Assembly: GCA_946478995.1 (NCBI GenBank)
Contig: CAMLDK010000014.1
Location: 1 to 14,559 of the forward strand
Reading direction: 5' to 3'
Source: an uncultured Candidatus Saccharibacteria bacterium
GTDB taxonomy: Bacteria; Patescibacteria; Saccharimonadia; Saccharimonadales; 2-12-FULL-41-12
DNA: 14,559 nt
Positions 7,883-13,123 of the stretch are shown in pieces. The notes under the pieces are model-generated. The model was given only the letters and a program-made list of their open reading frames with translations, had not been told where the DNA came from and made no database searches. Positions within the stretch are counted from its first letter, which is position 1. Every line of letters starts with the position of its first letter. A program made the position numbers and the translations under genes.

Positions 7883-8507
7883 CCCGCTCTACTATGGCCT
7901 GTTCCGGTTGGATTACCTTAGCCCCGTATTTGTCAGCTATCTGTTCTATATCTTCTTGGATCCAGTGGTAGTGGGTGCAAGCTAAAACTACTACATCGGC
8001 GCCTTGCTGCAATGGCTTTTCCAGGTCCGTCTCGATATTCCTATGATTATGGGCGTTATTTTCTATAAGCAGTGCCCAGTCGCTACAATTCGGTTCAAAA
8101 ACCTCAATACTCCCAGCATATTCACCTATCAGTTCTTTATATCTTTGACTTGCCAGGGTGGCCGGAGTAGCGCAAACGATAATTTTCTTTGACCTGGTCA
8201 TTTTCGCCGCCGGCTTGATCATGGGCTCAATCGCAACTATCGGAATTGCTATGGCTTCCCTGACCTGTTTGATGATTGTTGTGGTAACAGTGTTGCAGGC
8301 TACCACGATCACCTCACAACCTGCTTTTTCTAGGTTCCGGATTTTTGGGACCGCTAATTCCAGCAGACGTTCGGGGGATTTGCCGCCATAAGGCACATTC
8401 TCTTTATCGGACTCGTATATTACTTCGAGTTCCGGGAAGGCTTTTTTTATCGCGGCCTCGACGGATTTACCGCCCATACCCGAATCAAACACACCAATTT
8501 TTTTCAT
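7857..8507 (-). CDS. murI: Glutamate racemase
   Basis: A 216-residue Asp/Glu racemase that converts L-glutamate to D-glutamate for peptidoglycan. GVFDSGMGG (5-13) holds the conserved Asp and Ser, NVPYGGKSPE (37-46) the substrate loop, and VACNT (69-73, C71) and LACTHYHW (175-182, C177 and H179) hold the two catalytic cysteines. The protein is clearly shorter than the usual 260-285 residues, with the loss mainly after the first cysteine and at the C-terminus, yet all catalytic residues remain. D-Glu is the substrate of the facing MurD, so the pair forms a functional unit despite opposite strands. The start lies 9 nt after a TATTAT element, without a ribosome binding site. Confidence 0.93.
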   Translation of the reverse strand: MKKIGVFDSGMGGKSVEAAIKKAFPELEVIYESDKENVPYGGKSPERLLELAVPKIRNLEKAGCEVIVVACNTVTTTIIKQVREAIAIPIVAIEPMIKPAAKMTRSKKIIVCATPATLASQRYKELIGEYAGSIEVFEPNCSDWALLIENNAHNHRNIETDLEKPLQQGADVVVLACTHYHWIQEDIEQIADKYGAKVIQPEQAIVERVKTVLSQL

Positions 8508-8515
8508 GCTTCATC

Positions 8516-8522
8516 TATAATA
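8516..8522. promoter_or_regulatory. Symmetric -10 7-mer shared by murI and the DedA gene
   Basis: TATAATA fills the middle of a 21-bp divergent gap. The plus strand reads a consensus TATAAT ending 7 nt before the DedA ATG at 8529. The minus strand reads TATTAT ending 9 nt before the murI ATG at 8507. Both distances place the transcription start at or very near the start codon, so both messages are probably leaderless. No convincing -35 box is seen; it would have to lie inside the opposite coding region. Confidence 0.6.
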
Positions 8523-8528
8523 TCAGTT

Positions 8529-9137
8529 ATGGGAGTTGATTCGATTTTAGAGTCGCTAGGATATTTCGGGATATTCCTGAGCGTGTTCATAGAATGCGGA
8601 GTCCCGTTGGGCCTGATCCTCCCCCTGCCCGGCTGGACACTTCTATTTTCTGCCGGGGTTTTAGCCGCTAGCGACCTTCTAGATATACCTGTCATCTTGG
8701 CCGTAGGAATCCTGGCTGCGGTACTTGGCTATATCGTAGGGTACTACACGGGCTATAAGTACGGACGCAAGCTGTTCTTTGAGAAGAATAATAAAAAATA
8801 TTTTACCGCCGAACAGGGCCGCAAAACCGAGAACTTCATGAAAAAGTACGGTATGGTCACATTAGTAGCCGGCAGGTTCTTAGCCATAGTCCACAACCTA
8901 GCGCCGATACTCAGCGGCGTGGCCAGGACCCCTTTCCTCTCTTTTATGATATTGAATATCCTAGGGGCGGTTATCTGGGTATTCAGCGGTGTTTTCCTTG
9001 GATATTTTATCGGCCAGCAAGTACCCAATGCCCATTATTACGTAATCCCGCTAGTAATAATTTTTATGATAGCTATCAACACCCGGCCGGGGCATAAGTT
9101 CATAAGCAGAGTGTCCAAAAAACTGGATATAGTCTGA
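8529..9137 (+). CDS. DedA family (SNARE-associated / VTT domain) membrane protein
   Basis: A 202-residue integral membrane protein. Residues 12-31 contain FLSVFIECGVPLGLILPLPG, the DedA N-terminal re-entrant signature with the conserved acidic residue E22. The central segment GRFLAIVHNLAPILSG (115-130) matches the second DedA motif, followed by transmembrane helices at about 137-160 and 170-184. DedA proteins are linked to lipid carrier or phospholipid flipping and membrane potential. In the usual motif GRFxPxxR the Pro and the second Arg are conserved. Here they are A119 and H122, so transport chemistry may differ. The start is set by the TATAAT 7 nt upstream. It ends TGATAA, a tandem stop. 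The hydrolase gene that follows has its own -10-like hexamer. Confidence 0.88.
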   Translation: MGVDSILESLGYFGIFLSVFIECGVPLGLILPLPGWTLLFSAGVLAASDLLDIPVILAVGILAAVLGYIVGYYTGYKYGRKLFFEKNNKKYFTAEQGRKTENFMKKYGMVTLVAGRFLAIVHNLAPILSGVARTPFLSFMILNILGAVIWVFSGVFLGYFIGQQVPNAHYYVIPLVIIFMIAINTRPGHKFISRVSKKLDIV

Positions 9138-9154
9138 TAATTTGACCCGTGTTG

Positions 9155-9160
9155 TATAAT
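9155..9160 (+). promoter_or_regulatory. -10 hexamer for the endonuclease/phosphatase-fold gene
   Basis: A perfect TATAAT lies 15 nt upstream of the ATG at 9176, in the short gap after the DedA gene. Transcription would start at about 9167 and leave a leader of under 10 nt. It also lies inside the possible GTG-initiated extension from 9149, which argues for the ATG. A TTGACC is present only 7 bp upstream, too close to be its -35 box. Confidence 0.45.
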
Positions 9161-9175
9161 ATCTCTGGTGAATCT

Positions 9176-9865
9176 ATGAAAACAAAAAAACAAAAATCCT
9201 TGAATATTATTAGTTATAACCTTAAATACCATCGGGCTTTTAAAGAGTTAGCTCAGCTGGCAAAAAAATATAAAACTGATTTTATCTGTGCCCAAGAATG
9301 CTACAGCAGCTTGCTTCCGCGCAAGATACATAATCTTCACCTGGCGGACTCCACCAAGGAAAACCGTCTGGGGCTGGCTATTTATTTCAATCCTGAAAGG
9401 TTCGATGTAATCACGTCCCAAAGTTTTCCCTTGAAAAAATCCTTTCATGACCGCGTTCTGGCTCCGGCGCACGAAAGGTTGCTGGTTACCAAGCTTGTTG
9501 ATAAGAATACGCTCAGGGAAATCGTGGTCGGCTCCTTTCACGCCGCTTGCCTGACAGCATCAAATGCCACCCGTCGTAAACAGATAACCGAAGCCCATGA
9601 AATCTTGAAACACATAGGCCAAGACAACCCCACGATCATGGTCGGCGACTATAACTACCCTGTCTTTAAGCGAGGGCTGAGAGTGTGTATAGAAAAATCA
9701 GGTTATAAACTCAATTTTAGCGACACACCGACCTATGCTATAGCAAAACTCCTCAGAGCACACCTGGATCTGACGACATCTTTTAACGCTACGATTGGTC
9801 AGGTCAAGACATTGCCGAAAGGTTTAAGCGATCACAAGCCGATCTTAGTCCAAGCTATTTTTTAG
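9176..9865 (+). CDS. Endonuclease/exonuclease/phosphatase (EEP) family hydrolase
   Basis: A 229-residue protein with the full metal-dependent EEP active site. Motifs in order are SYNLK (13-17, Asn15), CAQEC (38-42, metal Glu41), GSFHA (119-123, His122), VGDYNYP (156-162, Asp158 and Asn160), HLDLT (196-200, Asp198) and GLSDHKP (216-222, Asp219 and His220). It should cleave a phosphodiester or phosphomonoester; DNA, RNA, nucleotide-lipid and inositol phosphate substrates are all found in this fold. No signal peptide is present, so it probably works in the cytoplasm. A GTG at 9149 could add nine residues, but a consensus -10 lies within that extension, so the ATG is preferred. The last 4 bp overlap the uracil-DNA-glycosylase-like gene. 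Confidence 0.87.
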   Translation: MKTKKQKSLNIISYNLKYHRAFKELAQLAKKYKTDFICAQECYSSLLPRKIHNLHLADSTKENRLGLAIYFNPERFDVITSQSFPLKKSFHDRVLAPAHERLLVTKLVDKNTLREIVVGSFHAACLTASNATRRKQITEAHEILKHIGQDNPTIMVGDYNYPVFKRGLRVCIEKSGYKLNFSDTPTYAIAKLLRAHLDLTTSFNATIGQVKTLPKGLSDHKPILVQAIF

Positions 9866-10434
9866 ATGATTTTATGCACCAGTTTTCGGGCTTCCGGCAC
9901 GACCTCGGCTTCAAACCATGGGTTGATCGCCCGCCAGCGGAAATTCAGCGGCGAAGGATGGACCATCGGTATGAATTCCGGTAAATATTCCTTATAATTT
10001 TTTACTGTTTCGGTAAGGTTTCTTTTAGCCCGGCCGGCCAGATAATATTTTTGTCCGTAGCTGCCGACCAGCAGGGTCAACTTTACCTCCGGCATATGTG
10101 CTAAAAGTTTAGGGTGCCAGTGCGCGGCAAAACCGCGGCGCGGCGGCAGGTCGCCATGCGCACCTTTGCCAGGATAGAAAAAATCCATCGGAATCAAAGC
10201 GATTTTCGTGTCATCATAAAAAACCTCTTTAGATAAATCCAGCCACAGTCTTAAATTGTCGCCGCGTATGTCATTCCAAGGTTTACGGCTTTCCTGGGCT
10301 TTGCGGCCTGGCGCCTGGCCGACTATCACGATCTTTGATTCTTCCGACGCGGTATAGACCGGAGGATAGCCCAGCTTCCTGGCCCAAGCATTGTCAGGAT
10401 GATTTATAATTTCACGCCTTATTTTCTCCAGCAT
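9862..10434 (-). CDS. Uracil-DNA glycosylase superfamily protein
   Basis: A 190-residue protein of the UDG superfamily (COG1573-like group). Motif 1 is VGQAPG (38-43), where family 4 enzymes have GExPG. Motif 2 is VHPSPLNFRW (158-167). Between them lie PWNDIRGDNLRLWL (52-65) and PPRRGFAAHWHPKLLA (97-112), both typical of this short group. It should act in base excision repair on uracil or a related damaged base. The whole chain contains no cysteine, so it cannot hold the 4Fe-4S cluster of family 4 and 5 enzymes. It starts 12 nt after the ABC permease and probably ends that operon, though a TATAGG lies 5 nt before its ATG and may drive it separately. Confidence 0.85.
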   Translation of the reverse strand: MLEKIRREIINHPDNAWARKLGYPPVYTASEESKIVIVGQAPGRKAQESRKPWNDIRGDNLRLWLDLSKEVFYDDTKIALIPMDFFYPGKGAHGDLPPRRGFAAHWHPKLLAHMPEVKLTLLVGSYGQKYYLAGRAKRNLTETVKNYKEYLPEFIPMVHPSPLNFRWRAINPWFEAEVVPEARKLVHKII

Positions 10435-10446
10435 TTTTACCTATAC

Positions 10447-11178
10447 CTACTTGCTTCTAAGTGACACTACGCCTAAGATCAGCGCAACGATTATGAACCC
10501 GGCCATTACACAGATATCGAGCGTCAGGTCCCTGGTCCAATCGGCATGGAAACTAACTTGCTTGAAAGCATCTATGATGTAAGTCAGCGGTAAAATATCC
10601 GAGATAAGCTCTAAGATACGGGCCATACTTTCCCTGGGCACAAGCAGGCCGGCTATTAAAACCTGGGGCAGTACAAAAGCCGGCATGAACTGTACGGCCT
10701 GGAACTCATTCTTAGCGAACGAGCTGAAGAAAAGCCCGAAAGACATACCGAGCAAACCTGATAAAACAGCGACTAGAAGCAATGCCGCTGCCGACGAACG
10801 GATTGCCACATCCAGCAAGCCTACCGTCACAAAGCTGGCGATCGCCGCCTGGATGAGCGCCAGAAAAGCAAAGCTAAACGCGTAGCCGAAGATGATATCC
10901 AACCGGGAAGCCGGAGAAGTCAGCAGCCTTTCCAGTGTCCCGGAAGTCCGCTCGCGGAGCACTGCTACGGAGGTGACGATAAACATCAAAGTGAATGGGA
11001 TAATCCCAAGTAACATAGGCGCTATGGCCGAGAACAAAAGAAATTGCCCGTCATAGACATAGCGCAGAATCGTCATCAATATGGCCGGCATGAACAGGAT
11101 TAACCCCATTGTCCTATGATCATGCCCCAGCTGCTTCAGTACTCTTCGGCTGGTAGCAAAAATACGTTTGGGGCTCAT
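10447..11178 (-). CDS. ABC-2 type transporter permease
   Basis: A 243-residue integral membrane protein with about six hydrophobic segments (near residues 24-40, 52-74, 95-122, 131-155, 166-182 and 217-239). After the second segment comes RERTSGTLERLLTSP (75-89), the conserved cytoplasmic ERxxGTLE motif of ABC-2 permeases. It would form the membrane path of an exporter with the ATPase encoded just upstream. The ATG overlaps the ATPase stop as ATGA, which indicates coupled translation. The gene is of normal length for an export permease of the DrrB/NodJ kind. The cargo is unknown; lipids, drugs and polysaccharides are all carried by this type. Confidence 0.9.
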   Translation of the reverse strand: MSPKRIFATSRRVLKQLGHDHRTMGLILFMPAILMTILRYVYDGQFLLFSAIAPMLLGIIPFTLMFIVTSVAVLRERTSGTLERLLTSPASRLDIIFGYAFSFAFLALIQAAIASFVTVGLLDVAIRSSAAALLLVAVLSGLLGMSFGLFFSSFAKNEFQAVQFMPAFVLPQVLIAGLLVPRESMARILELISDILPLTYIIDAFKQVSFHADWTRDLTLDICVMAGFIIVALILGVVSLRSK

Positions 11179-11888
11179 ATGCCGTCCCCTTTCGATAATT
11201 TCAAAAAGGCTTCTTCCATCCCGCTAGCTCTAGTTGACTTTAAAATGTGTTCTTTCGAGCCTGATATCAATAGTTTGCCGTCCCGTATGAAAAGTATCTC
11301 GTCGCATTTGTCCGCCTCGTCCATAACATGGCTGGTAATTATAATACTCACTCCCTTACCGGAAAGCTCCCGGAACTCCCTCCAAAGCTTTTGCCTTAAG
11401 ACGGGGTCAAGTCCGACCGTCGGCTCGTCCAAAAGCAAGAGCTCGGGCTGGCCCAGCAAAGCAACGGCCAAAGAAGCCCTAGTCTTCTGCCCGCCGGAAA
11501 GGCTGCCCACCAGCTGGTGTTTATTAGCTGTCAGGTCGACTTCTTTAAGCGTACGATCAATATCCTCTTTGCTCGCTCCTAACAGCTTTGCAAAATATTC
11601 CAGGTTATCTAAAGCCGACAAGTCAGAATAAACCGACGGCGACTGGGTGACGTAACCGGTTTTCAGGCGCAAGGCTTTGACGCCCGGATTCTGCCCTAGC
11701 ACTTTTATGTGTCCGCTTGAGGGCTTTTGCAGGCCTAAAATAGACCTTATTAAAGTAGTTTTGCCTGCTCCGGACGGGCCGAGAAGACCGATAATTTTGC
11801 CTTTGGGTATTTCCGTCGAAATGCCGGAAAGTATTGGTTTTTTATCAATACTTACTGATAAGTTCTTTATTTCTACCGCATTTTGCAT
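11175..11888 (-). CDS. ABC transporter ATP-binding protein
   Basis: A 237-residue nucleotide-binding subunit with every catalytic element. Walker A is GPSGAGKT (37-44), the Q-loop is VTQSP with Q82, the signature is LSGGQKTR (130-137), Walker B is LLLLDEPTVGLDP (150-162) and the switch His is in TSHVMDEA (H187). It drives export with the ABC-2 permease that overlaps its stop codon by 4 bp. It resembles DrrA/CcmA-type exporters. The start at 11888 is supported by a TATAGT hexamer 8 nt upstream with no ribosome binding site between. It is probably the first gene of an ATPase-permease-glycosylase operon. Confidence 0.93.
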   Translation of the reverse strand: MQNAVEIKNLSVSIDKKPILSGISTEIPKGKIIGLLGPSGAGKTTLIRSILGLQKPSSGHIKVLGQNPGVKALRLKTGYVTQSPSVYSDLSALDNLEYFAKLLGASKEDIDRTLKEVDLTANKHQLVGSLSGGQKTRASLAVALLGQPELLLLDEPTVGLDPVLRQKLWREFRELSGKGVSIIITSHVMDEADKCDEILFIRDGKLLISGSKEHILKSTRASGMEEAFLKLSKGDGI

Positions 11889-11896
11889 ACAGTCTA

Positions 11897-11902
11897 ACTA
11901 TA
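11897..11902 (-). promoter_or_regulatory. -10 hexamer of the ABC exporter operon
   Basis: TATAGT on the minus strand ends 8 nt before the ATPase ATG, so the message would be leaderless or nearly so. A TTGTAA that could serve as -35 lies 19 bp upstream (11922-11927), inside the 3' end of the DUF1579-like gene. Confidence 0.5.
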
Positions 11903-11913
11903 ACAAACAGGCA

Positions 11914-12345
11914 CTACTTCCTTACAAAATCCATTTCTAAATCTTTTCTCCAGGTCTTACCTTTATCCTCGGATGCTTCGGCGATAGAGTGCAGCCCATC
12001 GGCTTTGATAGTGACAGTCATACGTTGGTAGAAATCCTTGTCTTCCCTTGAAAAAACCAGTTTTTTACCATCAAAGGTCGCTTCGAAAATACGGGACACG
12101 CCTCGTTGGTCGTAATAAAACATCTCATACTTTTCCCGCGGGTCACTGTAGCCTATAACCCAGATGTCATCCGGTTTTTGGTCGGCATCGCTATTGCGAA
12201 GAATCAAGAATGCGTCATGCAGCCATTCAATAGTTGTAAAGCCCTTAACCTGGGTGTCCATGCTCTCTAGAAACCAAGCGTTGTACATAGTGAATTCCCA
12301 TTCGCCTATCAGAGGTGCAAGTGCTTTGAGGCCTTTGTTCTTCAT
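11914..12345 (-). CDS. DUF1579-like small beta-rich protein
   Basis: A 143-residue soluble protein with no signal peptide or membrane segment. The opening LKALAPLIGEWEFTMY (6-21), the middle TTIEWLHDAFLILR (37-50), WVIGYSDPREKYEMFYYDQRG (62-82) and the ending DKGKTWRKDLEMDFVRK (127-143) follow the layout of DUF1579/lipocalin-like proteins, in which 'GxWxxxxxxxxxxxxxW' and a final strand close a beta-barrel. Members probably bind a small hydrophobic ligand, but no function is established and no catalytic residue can be named. The start is supported by TGTTATCCT, an extended -10 form, 6 nt upstream. It lies 25 nt before the ABC exporter genes on the same strand, which have their own -10. Confidence 0.7.
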   Translation of the reverse strand: MKNKGLKALAPLIGEWEFTMYNAWFLESMDTQVKGFTTIEWLHDAFLILRNSDADQKPDDIWVIGYSDPREKYEMFYYDQRGVSRIFEATFDGKKLVFSREDKDFYQRMTVTIKADGLHSIAEASEDKGKTWRKDLEMDFVRK

Positions 12346-12351
12346 ATTACT

Positions 12352-12360
12352 AGGATAACA
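12352..12360 (-). promoter_or_regulatory. Extended -10 upstream of the DUF1579-like gene
   Basis: On the minus strand TGTTATCCT (TGnTATnnT form) ends 6 nt before the ATG at 12345. There is no ribosome binding site between. This fits the leaderless pattern of several neighbours, but the hexamer itself is a weak match. Confidence 0.35.
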
Positions 12361-12363
12361 AGC

Positions 12364-12708
12364 CTAAGCTCCTCCGCAACCACAATTATTTATAGGGTCT
12401 AGGGTATATAGAACCGTCCAGACCAGCAGCGCAACGATTATATGCGTGATAAATATCCGCTCCCATGAGAATTCCCGGCCAAGCTTTGCAAGAATAAATT
12501 TAGCTAGAAATGGTGGTAACACTATGAAAGCTGCAAGAGGAAATACAATAGGATCAAAACCGGCATTTGAGCTGCATTGCCACATACCGACTTCATCCGC
12601 TATAAATGAACAGCTACTGCTCAAAAATACTGAAATCCAAATCCCAACGAACAGGACCATTATTTGCAAGGCAATAAGCGCAACTATGAGGATAATATTT
12701 TTCTTCAT
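12364..12708 (-). CDS. Hypothetical three-TM membrane protein with C-terminal Cys motif
   Basis: A 114-residue protein that I do not recognise. Hydrophobic segments lie at about 5-30, 53-76 and 85-103. The first loop contains C33 and C45, and the chain ends NCGCGGA (C109 and C111); if these lie on the same face they could form disulfides or bind metal. The reading frame stays open to 12957, but that extension runs through hairpins and the tRNA copy and gives low-complexity peptide such as RVPPGPP, so it is rejected. The ATG at 12708 is supported by TGCTATACT, an extended -10 ending 7 nt upstream, and by the hydrophobic N-terminus that begins there. Function is unknown. Confidence 0.7.
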   Translation of the reverse strand: MKKNIILIVALIALQIMVLFVGIWISVFLSSSCSFIADEVGMWQCSSNAGFDPIVFPLAAFIVLPPFLAKFILAKLGREFSWERIFITHIIVALLVWTVLYTLDPINNCGCGGA

Positions 12709-12715
12709 CTGAGCA

Positions 12716-12724
12716 AGTATAGCA
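12716..12724 (-). promoter_or_regulatory. Extended -10 upstream of the three-TM protein
   Basis: On the minus strand TGCTATACT is a good extended -10. It ends 7 nt before the ATG at 12708, which places transcription start on or next to the start codon and fixes the gene start. The bases from here to 12762 hold nothing else that I can recognise. Confidence 0.55.
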
Positions 12725-12762
12725 AAAGGTTTCCGAAGAAGTCTTAAAGGTGCAAATAATTT

Positions 12763-12783
12763 TGGAGGGCCAGGAGGGACTCG
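12763..12783 (-). repeat. 21-bp duplicate of the tRNA-Lys 3' end
   Basis: This is identical to 12925-12945, 162 bp away in the same orientation. On the minus strand it reads from CGAGTCC in the T-loop through the acceptor 3' strand, the discriminator T and CCA. The 5' part of the T-arm and the rest of the tRNA are absent, so it is not a functional tRNA. Duplicate tRNA ends are typical of integration sites, but no integrase or cargo is present. Confidence 0.75.
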
Positions 12784-12881
12784 CCTCTCGCTTCGCTCGC
12801 CCGAATATGCACTTTTGGCATATTCGGCTACGGGTGCCGGGAAGTGCGCGTTTGGCACTCCCGTTCGAGTCCGATAAACCA
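12763..12881. repeat. Hairpin cluster bounded by tRNA 3'-end-like sequences
   Basis: A 119-bp non-coding block. The left end, 12763-12783, is an exact 21-bp copy of 12925-12945, the 3' end of the tRNA-Lys gene from the T-loop to CCA. The right end carries CGAGTCC (12866-12872) followed by GATAAACCA, an outward-facing sequence that also resembles a tRNA 3' end. GGACTCG (12777-12783) and CGAGTCC are inverted copies, and TGG and CCA close the block. Inside are a perfect 10-bp hairpin (CCGAATATGC, 12801-12810, with 12818-12827; loop ACTTTTG) and a second, 9-bp hairpin with one bulged A (12838-12847 with 12855-12863; loop GCGTTTG). A GC-rich CTCGCTTCGCTCG tract lies at 12787-12799. It resembles a REP or MITE-like intergenic element or a decayed tRNA; no transposase is seen. 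Confidence 0.6.
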
Positions 12882-12884
12882 TTT

Positions 12885-12926
12885 CATTGAAAAAGCCCAG
12901 TCTATAAAGACTGGACTGTTTCAATG
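12885..12926. repeat. Interrupted palindrome abutting the tRNA CCA end
   Basis: CATTGAAA (12885-12892) pairs with TTTCAATG (12919-12926) as an outer 8-bp stem. CCAGTC (12897-12902) and GACTGG (12909-12914) form the inner 6-bp stem around TATAAA. The right arm ends inside the encoded CCA of tRNA-Lys. In the minus-strand RNA this folds immediately after the tRNA. Confidence 0.65.
12890..12914 (-). terminator. Intrinsic terminator of tRNA-Lys
   Basis: Read on the minus strand, the stem CCAGTC-TTTATA-GACTGG is followed by GCTTTTTC, a hairpin plus T-run starting 11 nt after the tRNA CCA. The position and orientation fit termination of the single tRNA transcript. The stem is short, but the outer arms described separately may strengthen it. 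Confidence 0.65.
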
Positions 12927-13001
12927 GAGGGCCAGGAGGGACTCGAACCCTCGACACCCTGCTTAAGAGGCAGGTGCTCTAACCGGCTGAGCTACTGGCC
13001 C
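12925..13001 (-). tRNA. tRNA-Lys (anticodon CTT)
   Basis: A full 77-nt cloverleaf on the minus strand. The acceptor is GGGCCAG (5') with CTGGCCC (3'), seven perfect pairs. The D-arm is GCTC-AGCCGGTTA-GAGC, the anticodon arm CCTGC-CTCTTAA-GCAGG with anticodon CTT, the variable loop GTGTC, and the T-arm GAGGG-TTCGAGT-CCCTC. CCA is encoded. The discriminator base is T (U73), whereas bacterial tRNA-Lys usually has A73. It decodes AAG. Confidence 0.95.
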
Positions 13002-13021
13002 ATAAATATTTGAACTTGAAC

Positions 13022-13050
13022 AGCATACCAAATCACCTCTGTTATTGCAA
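13022..13050 (-). promoter_or_regulatory. Promoter of tRNA-Lys
   Basis: On the minus strand TTGCAA (13045-13050) and TATGCT (13022-13027) are separated by exactly 17 bp, and the -10 is preceded by TG one base away (TGGTATGCT). Transcription would start near 13015 and give a leader of about 14 nt before the tRNA. It is the clearest two-box promoter in the window. Confidence 0.65.
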
Positions 13051-13074
13051 CCAGCTAGCTTATGCTTGCAATAA
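13042..13074. promoter_or_regulatory. 9-bp inverted repeat supplying a -35-like box to each divergent gene
   Basis: TTATTGCAA (13042-13050) and TTGCAATAA (13066-13074) are perfect inverted copies 15 bp apart. Each contains TTGCAA: the left one is the -35 of tRNA-Lys, and the right one lies 17 bp before CAAAAT (13089-13094), a possible -10 for the plus-strand gene at 13124. The spacer holds the palindrome AGCTAGCT (13053-13060). It could be a shared promoter core or an operator for a dimeric regulator. Confidence 0.4.
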
Positions 13075-13111
13075 AATTGATAAAACGGCAAAATAAAAAT
13101 AGTTTAAAGCT

Positions 13112-13118
13112 GAGAGGA
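13112..13118 (+). promoter_or_regulatory. Ribosome binding site of the two-TM protein
   Basis: GAGAGGA lies 5 nt before the ATG at 13124. It is the only strong Shine-Dalgarno-like sequence at a gene start in this window, and it fixes the start. Confidence 0.6.
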
Positions 13119-13123
13119 ATATT

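Noticed and set aside
9149..9175. GTG start extending the EEP hydrolase by nine residues
   Set aside because: A consensus TATAAT lies inside this stretch, so it is promoter sequence; the ATG at 9176 fits better.
11116..11631. Open frame of 171 codons on the plus strand
   Set aside because: It is antisense to the ABC ATPase and permease, which have full motifs; its Ser-rich translation is typical of a shadow frame.
12801..12863. CRISPR-like repeats
   Set aside because: The two hairpins differ in sequence and there is no regular repeat-spacer pattern or cas gene.
12763..12945. Integrated mobile element between duplicate tRNA ends (att sites)
   Set aside because: Only 141 bp lie between the two copies, with no integrase, transposase or cargo gene. 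It is kept only as a repeat element of unknown origin.
12709..12957. N-terminal extension of the three-TM protein (to a start at 12957)
   Set aside because: It translates through the hairpin block and the tRNA copy, giving peptides such as RVPPGPP that commonly arise from tRNA 3' ends. A hydrophobic N-terminus and an extended -10 support the ATG at 12708.
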